Source: Teredinibacter franksiae (GTDB taxonomy: Bacteria; Pseudomonadota; Gammaproteobacteria; Pseudomonadales; Cellvibrionaceae). From it: a DNA stretch of 64,000 bases. Location: NCBI RefSeq assembly GCF_014218805.1, contig NZ_JACJUV010000001.1:1366001-1430000 (forward strand), written 5' to 3'. Of this stretch, positions 1 to 7,601 are shown piece after piece. The stretch's first letter is position 1. Each line of letters starts with the position of its first letter. Made by a program: the position numbers and the translations under genes. Under the pieces are notes generated by a model. It did no database searches. It was not told the origin of the DNA and saw only the letters and a list, made by a program, of their open reading frames with translations.

Positions 1-937
1 TACAGGTAAGGGCACTCTGGACGGTCAAGCAGCGCCCACTATTTGGTGGGCATGGAAAGGCAACAAAACGTGGGGGCTCGAAGGGCACCCCTCACAAAAA
101 GAAAGCCGAGACCAACTGTTCGCGCAAGCCGAAGCAGGAGAACCCGTAGAAGAGCGCAACTATGCCGACGGACACTACCTGCGCCCATCGTTCGTCCAGC
201 CGTATCGCTGCAAGAATGTGCTGATCGAAGATATAACCATTATAAATGCACCTTTCTGGCTGCTGCACCCAACCCTTTGCGAGGACGTAACCGTGCGCGG
301 CGTGCACCTCCAAAGCCTCGGCCCCAATTCCGACGGCTGCGACCCTGAAAGCTGTAAAAACGTTCTGATCGAGAACTGTTATTTCGATACCGGGGACGAC
401 TGCATAGCCATCAAATCCGGACGCAACAATGACGGCCGACGACTTGCCGCGCCCTGCGAAAACATCATAATCCGTAACTGTAAAATGAGTGCCGGGCACG
501 GTGGCGTTGTCATTGGTAGCGAGATCTCCGGTGGCGTACGTAACGTCTTTGCTGAGAACAACGAAATGAGCAGCCCAGACCTCGACCGAGGCTTCCGCAT
601 TAAAACCAACTCCGTTCGAGGAGGGGTGCTAGAGAACCTTTATATGCGCAACTGCACCATTGGTGAAGTGCGAGACGCCATTGTTATCAACTTCAACTAC
701 GAAGAGGGTGACGCCGGTCAGTTCGACCCAACAGTGCGCAATGTTCACATCGAAAACTTAAAATGCGGTCATGCCAAAAGGGTGTTCCAGGTTCGCGGTT
801 TTAAACGCGCTCCCATCTCAGACCTCTATATAACCAATGTCGTTTTCGAACGTGCCGATGATCCAGGTATAATCGAAAATGTAGACGGCCTTCACCTGAG
901 TGACGTGAAAATTAATGGGGCGCCTTTCACGCTATAG
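1..937 (+). CDS. GH28 polygalacturonase, 5' truncated by window edge
   Basis: The frame is open from base 2 to the TAG at 935-937, so about 311 C-terminal residues are visible and the start lies upstream of the window. Family GH28 hydrolyses galacturonosyl linkages of pectin on a right-handed beta-helix. The four family signatures are present in order: NSDG (variant of NTD), GDDCIAIKSG with the paired catalytic Asp, GHGG with the catalytic-site His, and RIK. Repeating beta-helix turns of the type 'NVLIEN.Y' are visible. The long loop before the helix (TLDGQAAPTIWW, then EERNYADGHYLRP) resembles exo-acting polygalacturonases of bacterial pectin loci, which is an inference. It is followed by a 0.8 kb regulatory region and the GH105/kduI/kduD genes on the same strand. 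The signal peptide cannot be judged. Confidence 0.93.
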   Translation, partial: TGKGTLDGQAAPTIWWAWKGNKTWGLEGHPSQKESRDQLFAQAEAGEPVEERNYADGHYLRPSFVQPYRCKNVLIEDITIINAPFWLLHPTLCEDVTVRGVHLQSLGPNSDGCDPESCKNVLIENCYFDTGDDCIAIKSGRNNDGRRLAAPCENIIIRNCKMSAGHGGVVIGSEISGGVRNVFAENNEMSSPDLDRGFRIKTNSVRGGVLENLYMRNCTIGEVRDAIVINFNYEEGDAGQFDPTVRNVHIENLKCGHAKRVFQVRGFKRAPISDLYITNVVFERADDPGIIENVDGLHLSDVKINGAPFTL

Positions 938-1108
938 CGCTCTAATCCGACGATGTAGGGGTGCACCATAGTGCAGCCCTACATACCACATATAAAACTG
1001 CCCCTAACGCCAAACATAGCCCTCCCTCCCACAAGCCCACATCGCGCCGCGCCCACTTGCCATACAGGATACAAAGATCCTGTATGGCAACCCCATTCCA
1101 CTAAAAAG

Positions 1109-1189
1109 TTTGGTATTCCAATCCGCAGTTGATTGGTCTGCCAAATTGTGCCAATATTGGTTTACCGATGAAGGGCATTGGTAATACAT
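1109..1189. promoter_or_regulatory. Cluster of four TTGGT-type operator candidates
   Basis: Read directly: TTTGGTATTCCAAT (1109-1122), ATTGGTCTGCCAAAT (1132-1146), ATTGGTTTACCGAT (1156-1169), which overlaps the perfect palindrome CCAATATTGG (1151-1160), and a half-matched ATTGGTAATACAT (1177-1189). The cores share TTGG-N4-CCAA, as in the enterobacterial ExuR/UxuR consensus TTGGTATACCAA (established knowledge). That the GntR/FadR-type regulator at 43.3-43.9 kb binds here is an inference. The cluster lies 145-225 bp upstream of the small ORF at 1332, a distance similar to related sites in front of the lyase genes. Confidence 0.55.
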
Positions 1190-1258
1190 CAAACAATTAA
1201 ACCGATTCCCAGCAAAAAATAAGGTTTAGAAGGAAAACAATAAGGCAGATCGTATCAG

Positions 1259-1301
1259 AACTGAAACACTTAGTTCAGCAGCCTCACTAAGTATTTCAGT
1301 T
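1259..1301. repeat. Long inverted repeat (16-bp arms) in leader region
   Basis: Arms AACTGAAACACTTAGT (1259-1274) and ACTAAGTATTTCAGTT (1286-1301) pair at 15 of 16 positions around an 11-nt loop. Inside it, CTGAA...TTCAG (1261-1278) forms a second, smaller dyad. It could be an RNA hairpin in the leader of the small ORF at 1332 or a protein-binding dyad. The same AACTGAAAT word recurs as an inverted repeat at 28338-28373. Confidence 0.6.
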
Positions 1302-1331
1302 AGCGCAACTTAACTCAAAGAGAATGACAAT

Positions 1332-1496
1332 ATGCTCGACGAGCTAGCTGTAAAAAAATACCATCTCGCTTTGAAAACCGGGGCACAAACCAAACATTCA
1401 TCTGACTGTTTAGTTTACGTTGACACCATTAGCCTCAGCTCCATCTATTACCTCACTGACTCCCCGCTGGCACGGGGTGCTCAATACAAGTTCTAG
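1332..1496 (+). CDS. Possible 54-aa small protein, unknown
   Basis: An ATG at 1332 opens a 54-codon frame ending TAG at 1494-1496, beginning MLDELAVKKYHLALKTGAQ and ending RGAQYKF. AAGAGAA about 6-12 nt upstream could serve as a weak Shine-Dalgarno sequence. There is no signal peptide, no transmembrane segment and no family I recognise. Context is the main argument: operator-like repeats 145-225 bp upstream, a strong hairpin just before the ORF, and a clear Rho-independent terminator only 26 nt after the stop. The unit could equally be a non-coding small RNA, or a leader that terminates before the GH105 gene. Coding status is uncertain. Confidence 0.35.
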   Translation: MLDELAVKKYHLALKTGAQTKHSSDCLVYVDTISLSSIYYLTDSPLARGAQYKF

Positions 1497-1521
1497 CCTT
1501 AGCTTACCTTAGCTAATTGAC

Positions 1522-1550
1522 AGCGCCGGTAACCCCGGCGCTTTTTTTTT
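1522..1550 (+). terminator. Rho-independent terminator after small ORF
   Basis: Stem GCGCCGG (1523-1529) pairs with CCGGCGC (1535-1541) around TAACC and is followed by nine T residues. This is one of the strongest terminators in the window. It separates the region containing the 54-aa ORF from the GH105-kduI-kduD genes. Confidence 0.85.
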
Positions 1551-1727
1551 AATTCAAATAACAGTTCACGCGTCAACTTTCGCGTAGCAATAAGTATAAA
1601 AGATGACATGTCTGCTGGTTAATCCCCTGCAGAGTCATCTATATTTACAGTTTCCCACAACGCTTTAAGGCATAATGTGCCTTTTAGACTCATCTACTTG
1701 TTCCACTTCTTGTTACCAGGCAGGCGT

Positions 1728-4262
1728 ATGAATAAGACCAAACAATTCGTTCAAATTTTTCCTCATTCGTATTTCATTAGTCGGGGGGTTCTCACCGGCT
1801 TAACTTTGTTAGCCGCTGGCTGCGGTAACGATACCCGTGACTCGACAACCGAAGCTGCTGCACCCGCGCAGCAAAGCACTGCGGTCAGCGCTATTGCCAG
1901 CGCAGAGCTTTCGAACTACTCAGCTTTTGCGCGCCCACAGGAATCGGTTTACTTCAGCTACGCCGACTTAGGCGTTGAAGCGAATGCAGCCGACAAGCTC
2001 GCCGTTACCCTTGGCTCTTCGGTAGTCCCCTTCCAGGCAATAGACACAGATTCAGACGGTCAAAACAACGGTATCGTTGTAGCCATCGACTTGAAAGCAG
2101 AAGGTAAGACATCAATTGAATTTGTCGAAGATGCCGCCTTAAGTAAAATGGTATTCACCAAACAGACGCAAGCCGAAATTTCTCACAAAGAAGGCGGCGA
2201 ATGGAAACCACACACCAAAACTGAGGGTTTTCAGGAGTACGTGGGCGGTAGCTTTAAAAACGTCTCCAAGCTTACCCCCCCAGATCATTACACCGATCAC
2301 TCGAATTGGATTCGCTACGAAGGCCCAGGCATTGAATCCGACAAAGTTGGCTATCGTATCTACCTCGACTGGCGCAATGGCTATGATATTTTCGGCAAAA
2401 GCGTTGCCAAGCCCGTATTGCAAGAAGTCGGTCAGGATGGCTATGAGTCATACCACCACAAGCAAGCTTGGGGCATGGATATTCTAAAGGTCGGCAGCTC
2501 TCTGGGAGCCGGTGGCTTTGGCTTCTGGGACGGCAAAAAAATTCACAACATCGGCAAGAGTAAAAGCCGTACCGCAACTATCACTAATAACGGCTCCATC
2601 TATTCCTCGGTAAAAATCAATTACCTGCAAACGGAAGTGGGCGGCAAAATGCTGGATATCACCAGCAATTTATCCATGGTGGCAGGCAGTCGCTTGGTAC
2701 ACAATCAAATCAAGCTTTCCGATTCACTGCCAAACCTCGCCATAGGTATAGTCAAACACAAAAATACCGAGTTTCTTCAGGGGCCAACCAACATCCCTGG
2801 CGATACCTTCACCTATATTGGCAGCTGGGGTAAACAGAGCCTTAACGACGACCACTTGGGCATGGCGGTTATATATCGCCCGCGTAACATGAATGAAATA
2901 GTTAACGACCCAAAATCATACGCTGTGACTCTTCGCCCACGAGGCGAAGAAATGGAGTATTACTTTGTGGCCGCCTGGGAAGGTGAACACGGAACGGGCA
3001 TAACCAGCAAAGAAGCGTTTGTAGCCTACCTAGAGCAAGAAATCGAAAAACTAACCATTCCAGCTCGCGTACGCTTAAAAACAGCACTATCCCAACAAGC
3101 CGCTCAAAAGCCGTTAACCGCTGCACAGGCAATCGCCTGGAGTTCCAAACTAGCCGATGCAGAGCTAGCCCGTAAAACCTTGAAATACCACGCCGGCGGC
3201 TGGGATACTCACCGCAAGCGCACTCCCAGATTTGAATACGACATCGTCGGGTTAAATCCCGTTGCCTATTCTGAGCTGGCGAAAGAGACCGGTAACCCCG
3301 CGTATGCATCGGTGCTGTATAAGGTTACTGGCAGCTTCATCAACGAAAAAGGCGAAATCGCCGCCTACAAGCAGAGCAACTACAATATCGACTCTGTAGC
3401 CCCCGGCCGTGCAGTTTTGGAACTTTTCAAACAAACAAATGAAGGCAGGCTGAAAATAGCCGCCGATACCCTTCGTGAGCAGCTGCACCATCACCCCAAA
3501 ACATCTGAGGGTGCCTATTGGCATAAAAAACGCTACCCACATCAACTATGGCTCGACGGTGTTTACATGGGCATGCCTTTCTTGGCTCAGCACTCCTCAA
3601 TGTTTGATGACGGCTCCGCCCTCGAAGAAGTGGTGAATGAATTTAATCTAACGCGTAAATACCTGCGCGACCCAAAAACTGGCTTGTATTACCACGGCTG
3701 GGATGAAGCCAAGCAACAAGACTGGGCAAACCCTGAAACCGGGCTGTCTGCAGAATTTTGGGGGCGCGGCATGGGCTGGCTAGCCATGGCCGTTGTCGAT
3801 ACGTTGGACTACATCCCCGCCGACAACCACGAACTGAGTGCACCACTTGTAGCATTGGTCGTTGAAATTGCCGACACACTGGTGAAATATCAGGATCAGG
3901 AAACGAAAACCTGGTGGCAGATAATGGACAAACCCAGTGCACCGGGAAATTACCGCGAATCATCGGCGTCTGCCATGTACACCTACTTCTTCGCCAAAGC
4001 TGTACGTAATGGCTATCTCGATGAAAGCTACACGCAGGTCGCACTCGACAGCTATCAAGGCCTCATCAATGAGTTCGCACGTGTACACCCTGATGGCACT
4101 ATGAGCATGACCAACCAGTGTTATGTAGCAGGGCTAGGCTTCGGCCGCAGTGGTAGCTACGACTACTACATGAGCGAAATAGTGTCTAATAACGACCCGA
4201 AAGGCAATGCCCCTTTCATTCTTTCAGGAGTTGAAATCTCCCGCTTACTGAGTAAACCTTAA
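1728..4262 (+). CDS. DUF4861 - GH105 fusion lipoprotein, unsaturated (rhamno)galacturonyl hydrolase
   Basis: This 844-aa protein is probably a lipoprotein. It starts at the ATG at 1728 rather than the in-frame GTG at 1677, because only the ATG puts the signal segment in place (hydrophobic stretch, then LLAAGC with Cys near residue 34). Residues of roughly 60-430 look like DUF4861 (motifs GPGIESDKVGYR, AWGMDILKVG). The C-terminal half, about 470-840, is an (alpha/alpha)6-barrel of the GH88/GH105 type: IDSVAPGRA and LWLDGVYMGMPF carry the two Asp expected at the active site, then GRGMGWLAMA and SASAMYTYFFAKA. GH105 enzymes hydrolyse the unsaturated uronic acid that lyases leave on oligosaccharide ends, giving the substrate for KduI, which is encoded next. 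The two domains are usually separate proteins, so the fusion is unusual. Function assigned by family recognition. Confidence 0.88.
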   Translation: MNKTKQFVQIFPHSYFISRGVLTGLTLLAAGCGNDTRDSTTEAAAPAQQSTAVSAIASAELSNYSAFARPQESVYFSYADLGVEANAADKLAVTLGSSVVPFQAIDTDSDGQNNGIVVAIDLKAEGKTSIEFVEDAALSKMVFTKQTQAEISHKEGGEWKPHTKTEGFQEYVGGSFKNVSKLTPPDHYTDHSNWIRYEGPGIESDKVGYRIYLDWRNGYDIFGKSVAKPVLQEVGQDGYESYHHKQAWGMDILKVGSSLGAGGFGFWDGKKIHNIGKSKSRTATITNNGSIYSSVKINYLQTEVGGKMLDITSNLSMVAGSRLVHNQIKLSDSLPNLAIGIVKHKNTEFLQGPTNIPGDTFTYIGSWGKQSLNDDHLGMAVIYRPRNMNEIVNDPKSYAVTLRPRGEEMEYYFVAAWEGEHGTGITSKEAFVAYLEQEIEKLTIPARVRLKTALSQQAAQKPLTAAQAIAWSSKLADAELARKTLKYHAGGWDTHRKRTPRFEYDIVGLNPVAYSELAKETGNPAYASVLYKVTGSFINEKGEIAAYKQSNYNIDSVAPGRAVLELFKQTNEGRLKIAADTLREQLHHHPKTSEGAYWHKKRYPHQLWLDGVYMGMPFLAQHSSMFDDGSALEEVVNEFNLTRKYLRDPKTGLYYHGWDEAKQQDWANPETGLSAEFWGRGMGWLAMAVVDTLDYIPADNHELSAPLVALVVEIADTLVKYQDQETKTWWQIMDKPSAPGNYRESSASAMYTYFFAKAVRNGYLDESYTQVALDSYQGLINEFARVHPDGTMSMTNQCYVAGLGFGRSGSYDYYMSEIVSNNDPKGNAPFILSGVEISRLLSKP

Positions 4263-4275
4263 CCCTAACCTCCCT

Positions 4276-4302
4276 CGCAGCCCCCCCCTAAAGGGGGCTG
4301 CG
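4276..4302 (+). repeat. Intercistronic GC hairpin before kduI
   Basis: CGCAGCCCCC (4276-4285) pairs with GGGGGCTGCG (4293-4302); the left side includes an eight-C run. No T tract follows, so it is more likely an mRNA-processing or stability hairpin than a terminator, and kduI may be co-transcribed with the GH105 gene. Confidence 0.5.
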
Positions 4303-4327
4303 CTCCAGAATTCAGCAGGAATTAATT

Positions 4328-5170
4328 ATGGCCAAAATCATTGAAGAACGCTTTGCTGTTCACCTTGACGATTACAAGCATTACGACACAGATACACTGC
4401 GTAAACACTTTTTGATTGAAAAAATATTCACCCCAGACGAAGTCAATTTTGTTTACACCCACTATGAGCGCGTAATGGTGGGCGGCGCTATGCCCATCAA
4501 CAAAACCTTAACGCTGGACTCAGTTGATCAACAAAAGGCCGAGCACTTTCTCGACCGCCGAGAATTAGGCGCAATCAATATTGGCGGAAAGGCCATTGTA
4601 ACGATCGATGGAGAAATTTTTGATGTCGATACCCGCGAAGCCATTTACATTGGTCGCGGAGCCAAAGACGTTACCTTTGCCAGTGCCGACTCCGCGAACC
4701 CAGCCAAACTCTATATGAATTCAGCACCGGCACACGCCTCCAACCCACACAAAAAAGTGGGCATGGAAGATGCCAATGTTCTGGAACTGGGCTCGCCAGA
4801 AACCTGCAACGAAAGACGTATTAATCAATTACTTATCGGCGGTATTGTTGAAACCTGCCAACTACAAATGGGGATGACTGAGTTCAAACAGGGTAGCGTC
4901 TGGAATACCATGCCCATGCACACCCACAGTCGCCGAATGGAAGCTTACTTTTATTTTAATATTCCCGAGAATGGTGCCGTCTGCCACTTTATGGGACCCG
5001 CCGATGAAACCCGCCATATTTGGATGAATAACGAGCAGGCAGTCGTTTCACCGCCTTGGTCGATGCACTCCGGTGTTGGTACGGCAAGCTACACCTTTAT
5101 TTGGGGAATGGCCGGTGAAAATCTCGACTACAACGATATGGATTTCCACCAACCGTCCACCCTGAAGTAG
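4328..5170 (+). CDS. kduI: 5-dehydro-4-deoxy-D-glucuronate isomerase
   Basis: KduI is a cytoplasmic cupin-type metal isomerase (EC 5.3.1.17). It converts 5-keto-4-deoxyuronate, released from unsaturated oligogalacturonides, to 3-deoxy-D-glycero-2,5-hexodiulosonate for KduD. The 280-aa length matches the family. The metal site is visible as MHTHSRRMEAYFYF at about residues 197-210 (His-x-His-x4-Glu) with a further His in WSMHSGVG near 246. AGGA about 10 nt before ATG 4328 supports the start. It lies between the GH105 enzyme that makes its substrate and kduD, which uses its product, giving a logical order. Confidence 0.96.
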   Translation: MAKIIEERFAVHLDDYKHYDTDTLRKHFLIEKIFTPDEVNFVYTHYERVMVGGAMPINKTLTLDSVDQQKAEHFLDRRELGAINIGGKAIVTIDGEIFDVDTREAIYIGRGAKDVTFASADSANPAKLYMNSAPAHASNPHKKVGMEDANVLELGSPETCNERRINQLLIGGIVETCQLQMGMTEFKQGSVWNTMPMHTHSRRMEAYFYFNIPENGAVCHFMGPADETRHIWMNNEQAVVSPPWSMHSGVGTASYTFIWGMAGENLDYNDMDFHQPSTLK

Positions 5171-5201
5171 CGCTTAAACGCTACATTTTGAAGACAAAAA
5201 A

Positions 5202-5236
5202 AGCCGCGAATTTTAGTTAATTCGCGGCTCATTTTT
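5202..5236 (+). terminator. Terminator between kduI and kduD
   Basis: AGCCGCGAATT (5202-5212) pairs perfectly with AATTCGCGGCT (5219-5229) around TTAGTT and is followed by CATTTTT. This suggests that kduD has its own promoter or is expressed by partial read-through. Confidence 0.8.
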
Positions 5237-5387
5237 CCCAATAAAATTGTTGATTTCCCCCACCGCTGGAATCTTTTACACCTGCAAATTTGGCGAACAC
5301 CACCGGCAATTTATACTTGGATCAATAATAGCAAACCAGCAGAGAAAAAATTTCACTACTCTGTATTCTATTGAGGCAAAACAAATT

Positions 5388-6182
5388 ATGAATCACCCGC
5401 TTTTCGACCTAACTGGGAAAGTTGCACTGGTAACGGGCGCAACCCATGGCCTGGGAATGGCCATGGCAAAAGGCCTAGCCAGTGCCGGCGCCACTCTCGT
5501 TATTAACGGCGTTTCCTCGCAGGAAAAAATCGACAAGGCTCTGAAAGAATATAAAGCTGCGGGCTTTAACGCCCACGGTTACAAGTTCGATGTGACCGAC
5601 GAAGCTCAAGCCGAAGCAGCCGTTAAAAGAATAGAAGATGAAGTCGGTCCTATTGATATTCTCGTGAACAATGCCGGCATTATTCGCCGTGTGCCACTAT
5701 TGGAAATGCCTCTTGAAGAATGGGAGCTGGTGATTAAAACCGACCTCACAGGGGTGTTCACAATGAGCCGTCCAGTCGTTAGAAGAATGATTGCCCGTGG
5801 TGGCGGTAAAGTTATTAATATCTGCTCAATGATGAGCGAACTTGGCCGTAATTCCGTGGGCGCCTATGCAGCCGCTAAAGGTGGTTTAAAAATGCTAACG
5901 CGTAATATGGCAACCGAGTGGGCAAAAGATAATGTTCAAGTCAATGGCATTGGCCCCGGATATTTCGCGACTAGCCAAACAGCCCCCATTCGCGTAGAAG
6001 GCAACCCCTTTAACGATTTTATTATTAACCGCACACCGGCTGGCAAGTGGGGCGACCCAGACGACCTCGCCGGAGCGACTATATTCCTTTCATCACCAGC
6101 CAGTAATTTTATAACCGGACAAATTGTATATGTGGATGGTGGCATTCTGGCCACTATCGGCAAACCTACAAACGAAGCCTAA
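5388..6182 (+). CDS. kduD: 2-dehydro-3-deoxy-D-gluconate 5-dehydrogenase (SDR)
   Basis: This 264-aa classical short-chain dehydrogenase reduces the KduI product to 2-keto-3-deoxygluconate with NAD(P)H. Visible motifs: TGATHGLGMAMA near residues 17-28 (nucleotide-binding TGxxxGxG), NNAG near 93, and the catalytic Tyr-x3-Lys in YAAAK around 163, with SMMS supplying Ser upstream. The frame is open further upstream, but ATG 5388 is chosen because GAGG lies at good distance (TTGAGGCAAAACAAATT) and the protein then starts MNHPLFDLTGKVAL like its family. A hairpin follows the stop. Confidence 0.95.
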   Translation: MNHPLFDLTGKVALVTGATHGLGMAMAKGLASAGATLVINGVSSQEKIDKALKEYKAAGFNAHGYKFDVTDEAQAEAAVKRIEDEVGPIDILVNNAGIIRRVPLLEMPLEEWELVIKTDLTGVFTMSRPVVRRMIARGGGKVINICSMMSELGRNSVGAYAAAKGGLKMLTRNMATEWAKDNVQVNGIGPGYFATSQTAPIRVEGNPFNDFIINRTPAGKWGDPDDLAGATIFLSSPASNFITGQIVYVDGGILATIGKPTNEA

Positions 6183-6193
6183 CCGGCCATAGA

Positions 6194-6214
6194 GCGGGAG
6201 CGTTGTGCTCCCGC
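6194..6214 (+). terminator. Hairpin after kduD
   Basis: GCGGGAGC (6194-6201) and GCTCCCGC (6207-6214) form a GC-rich stem with loop GTTGT between the convergent kduD and diguanylate cyclase genes. The T tract is weak, so termination efficiency is uncertain. Confidence 0.55.
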
Positions 6215-6236
6215 CTTCACAGTTTATTTCAGCCCC

Positions 6237-7487
6237 TTAGCCAGCCACACAAATATTGCGCCCACCCTTTTTCGCTCGATACAGCGCTTCATCGGCGCGC
6301 TTAAATGCAGTGTCAAACGCCTCGACAGAACCCCAGTAGGTATAACCAAAACTACTGGTGATTTGGATTTTTTTATTACCCAAAAAGTTTTCTTTCGCAA
6401 TAAATAAACGTAGTTTCTCAACGAAATTAAAGGCAAGCGATTCCGATACCAAGGGTGCCAACACTACGAACTCTTCACCTCCCCAGCGTGCAAATACATC
6501 ATTTTCACGAATACAGGACTTTACCCTACGCGCAAACTGCTGAAGAACCTCGTCCCCAGCATCGTGGCCAAAAGTATCATTCACCGATTTAAAGTGGTCA
6601 ATATCCAACACAACCAACAACACATCATTCAAGTCAGAAGTATTTTTTAAACGCTGTATTTCACTTTCCAACCCGTGCCGATTCAGGGCTGAGGTCAAGT
6701 GGTCACTGAGTGATTGCCGCTCAACGCGTTGATATTCCGAAACGAGTAATTCGCGCTCGCGAATGACCACCACCACTCGGCTCACAATAATAGCCGAGAT
6801 ACAGGCAAGCAGTATTAATAGAATCCCAAGGTACCAGCTATCTCGATAGATCAGTGGTCCACTCATGTATAACCGCTGTATATCCATTTCCAGCGTATGA
6901 CCGGGTGAAGCATAGGGAGAAAAGTCAAAGCCCAAGGCCATAACATTATCGAACTCGGGCGTACGGTATTTTCGTGGGATATTACGTTGGCTTAGCCACC
7001 ATTCGGCGATGGCAAACTCATTCATACCAATTTCAACAAGATCAACGGGTAGAAACTCTTCAAGAGACAAGGGCAACGACAAATAGGTAGAGCTGTTAGC
7101 GTCCTCCAGTGTGGCGTAAGCCCCATTAAAATTACGCAGGTAGATACGAACCGTTTCGGTTTCACCGCTGATATTGGCTGCGATATTCAGAGAATTATAA
7201 GCCGATAAATCCAGCCCACGACCATTCGCGTCACTGAAGAACATATTCAAGCCGCAAGCTTGATTCGCAATAGTCTTAAATTGACAGCGAAAATGGAAGG
7301 AGGCTTTATCCACCCAGCGGCCAACGGCATTTTGCTCGGCAGAGTAGCTTGGCATTAGCTCAATGTACATGTTACGCACAACAAGTAAATCGAGCGTTTT
7401 TCTCGGAAACACCTCGTAAGCAACTATGCCCACCGTCGAGAGCAGCAGTACCGCCAGCAATTGAAATATCAGTGATTTCGAGCCCAT
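6237..7487 (-). CDS. Membrane diguanylate cyclase (GGDEF) with periplasmic sensor domain
   Basis: 416 aa. A transmembrane segment near residues 5-26, a periplasmic region of about 180 residues, a second transmembrane segment (SWYLGILLILLACISAIIV) near 215-235, then a GGDEF domain to the end. The catalytic motif is RWGGEEF (about 332-338), and RxxD (REND) sits five residues before it, so the c-di-GMP inhibitory site is kept. NDTFGHDAGD and DIDHF are also present. The enzyme should make c-di-GMP from two GTP. The periplasmic part (LDLSAYNSLNIAA, then ALGFDFSP and LEMDIQRLYMSG) looks to me like a jelly-roll of the galactose-binding/CIA30 sort, so it could sense a sugar; this is inference. AGGGTTGTC precedes ATG 7487. 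Convergent with kduD. Confidence 0.9.
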   Translation of the reverse strand: MGSKSLIFQLLAVLLLSTVGIVAYEVFPRKTLDLLVVRNMYIELMPSYSAEQNAVGRWVDKASFHFRCQFKTIANQACGLNMFFSDANGRGLDLSAYNSLNIAANISGETETVRIYLRNFNGAYATLEDANSSTYLSLPLSLEEFLPVDLVEIGMNEFAIAEWWLSQRNIPRKYRTPEFDNVMALGFDFSPYASPGHTLEMDIQRLYMSGPLIYRDSWYLGILLILLACISAIIVSRVVVVIRERELLVSEYQRVERQSLSDHLTSALNRHGLESEIQRLKNTSDLNDVLLVVLDIDHFKSVNDTFGHDAGDEVLQQFARRVKSCIRENDVFARWGGEEFVVLAPLVSESLAFNFVEKLRLFIAKENFLGNKKIQITSSFGYTYWGSVEAFDTAFKRADEALYRAKKGGRNICVAG

Positions 7488-7601
7488 GACAACCCTGATT
7501 CGTAGGTATCTGCTTCAGTCTAGCAGCTACACCCGCACTCGTACGGGTACGAGAATAGGCAATCGTAGGGCTCAGGACGATCGCTTTCACATCTTAACGC
7601 C

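Larger units (their letters stand above)
938..1331. other. Intergenic region with operator cluster and hairpin
   Basis: There is no convincing gene in this stretch. The first 150 bases downstream of the GH28 stop are C-rich with no clear terminator. From 1109 there is a cluster of TTGG...CCAA inverted repeats, and at 1259-1301 a long inverted repeat; both are listed separately. A 62-codon frame on the minus strand (1004-1192) has no ribosome-binding site and overlaps the operator cluster, so it is not called. Confidence 0.6.

Noticed and set aside
1004..1192. 62-codon minus-strand frame downstream of GH28
   Set aside because: Overlaps the operator cluster, has no ribosome-binding site and no recognisable domain.
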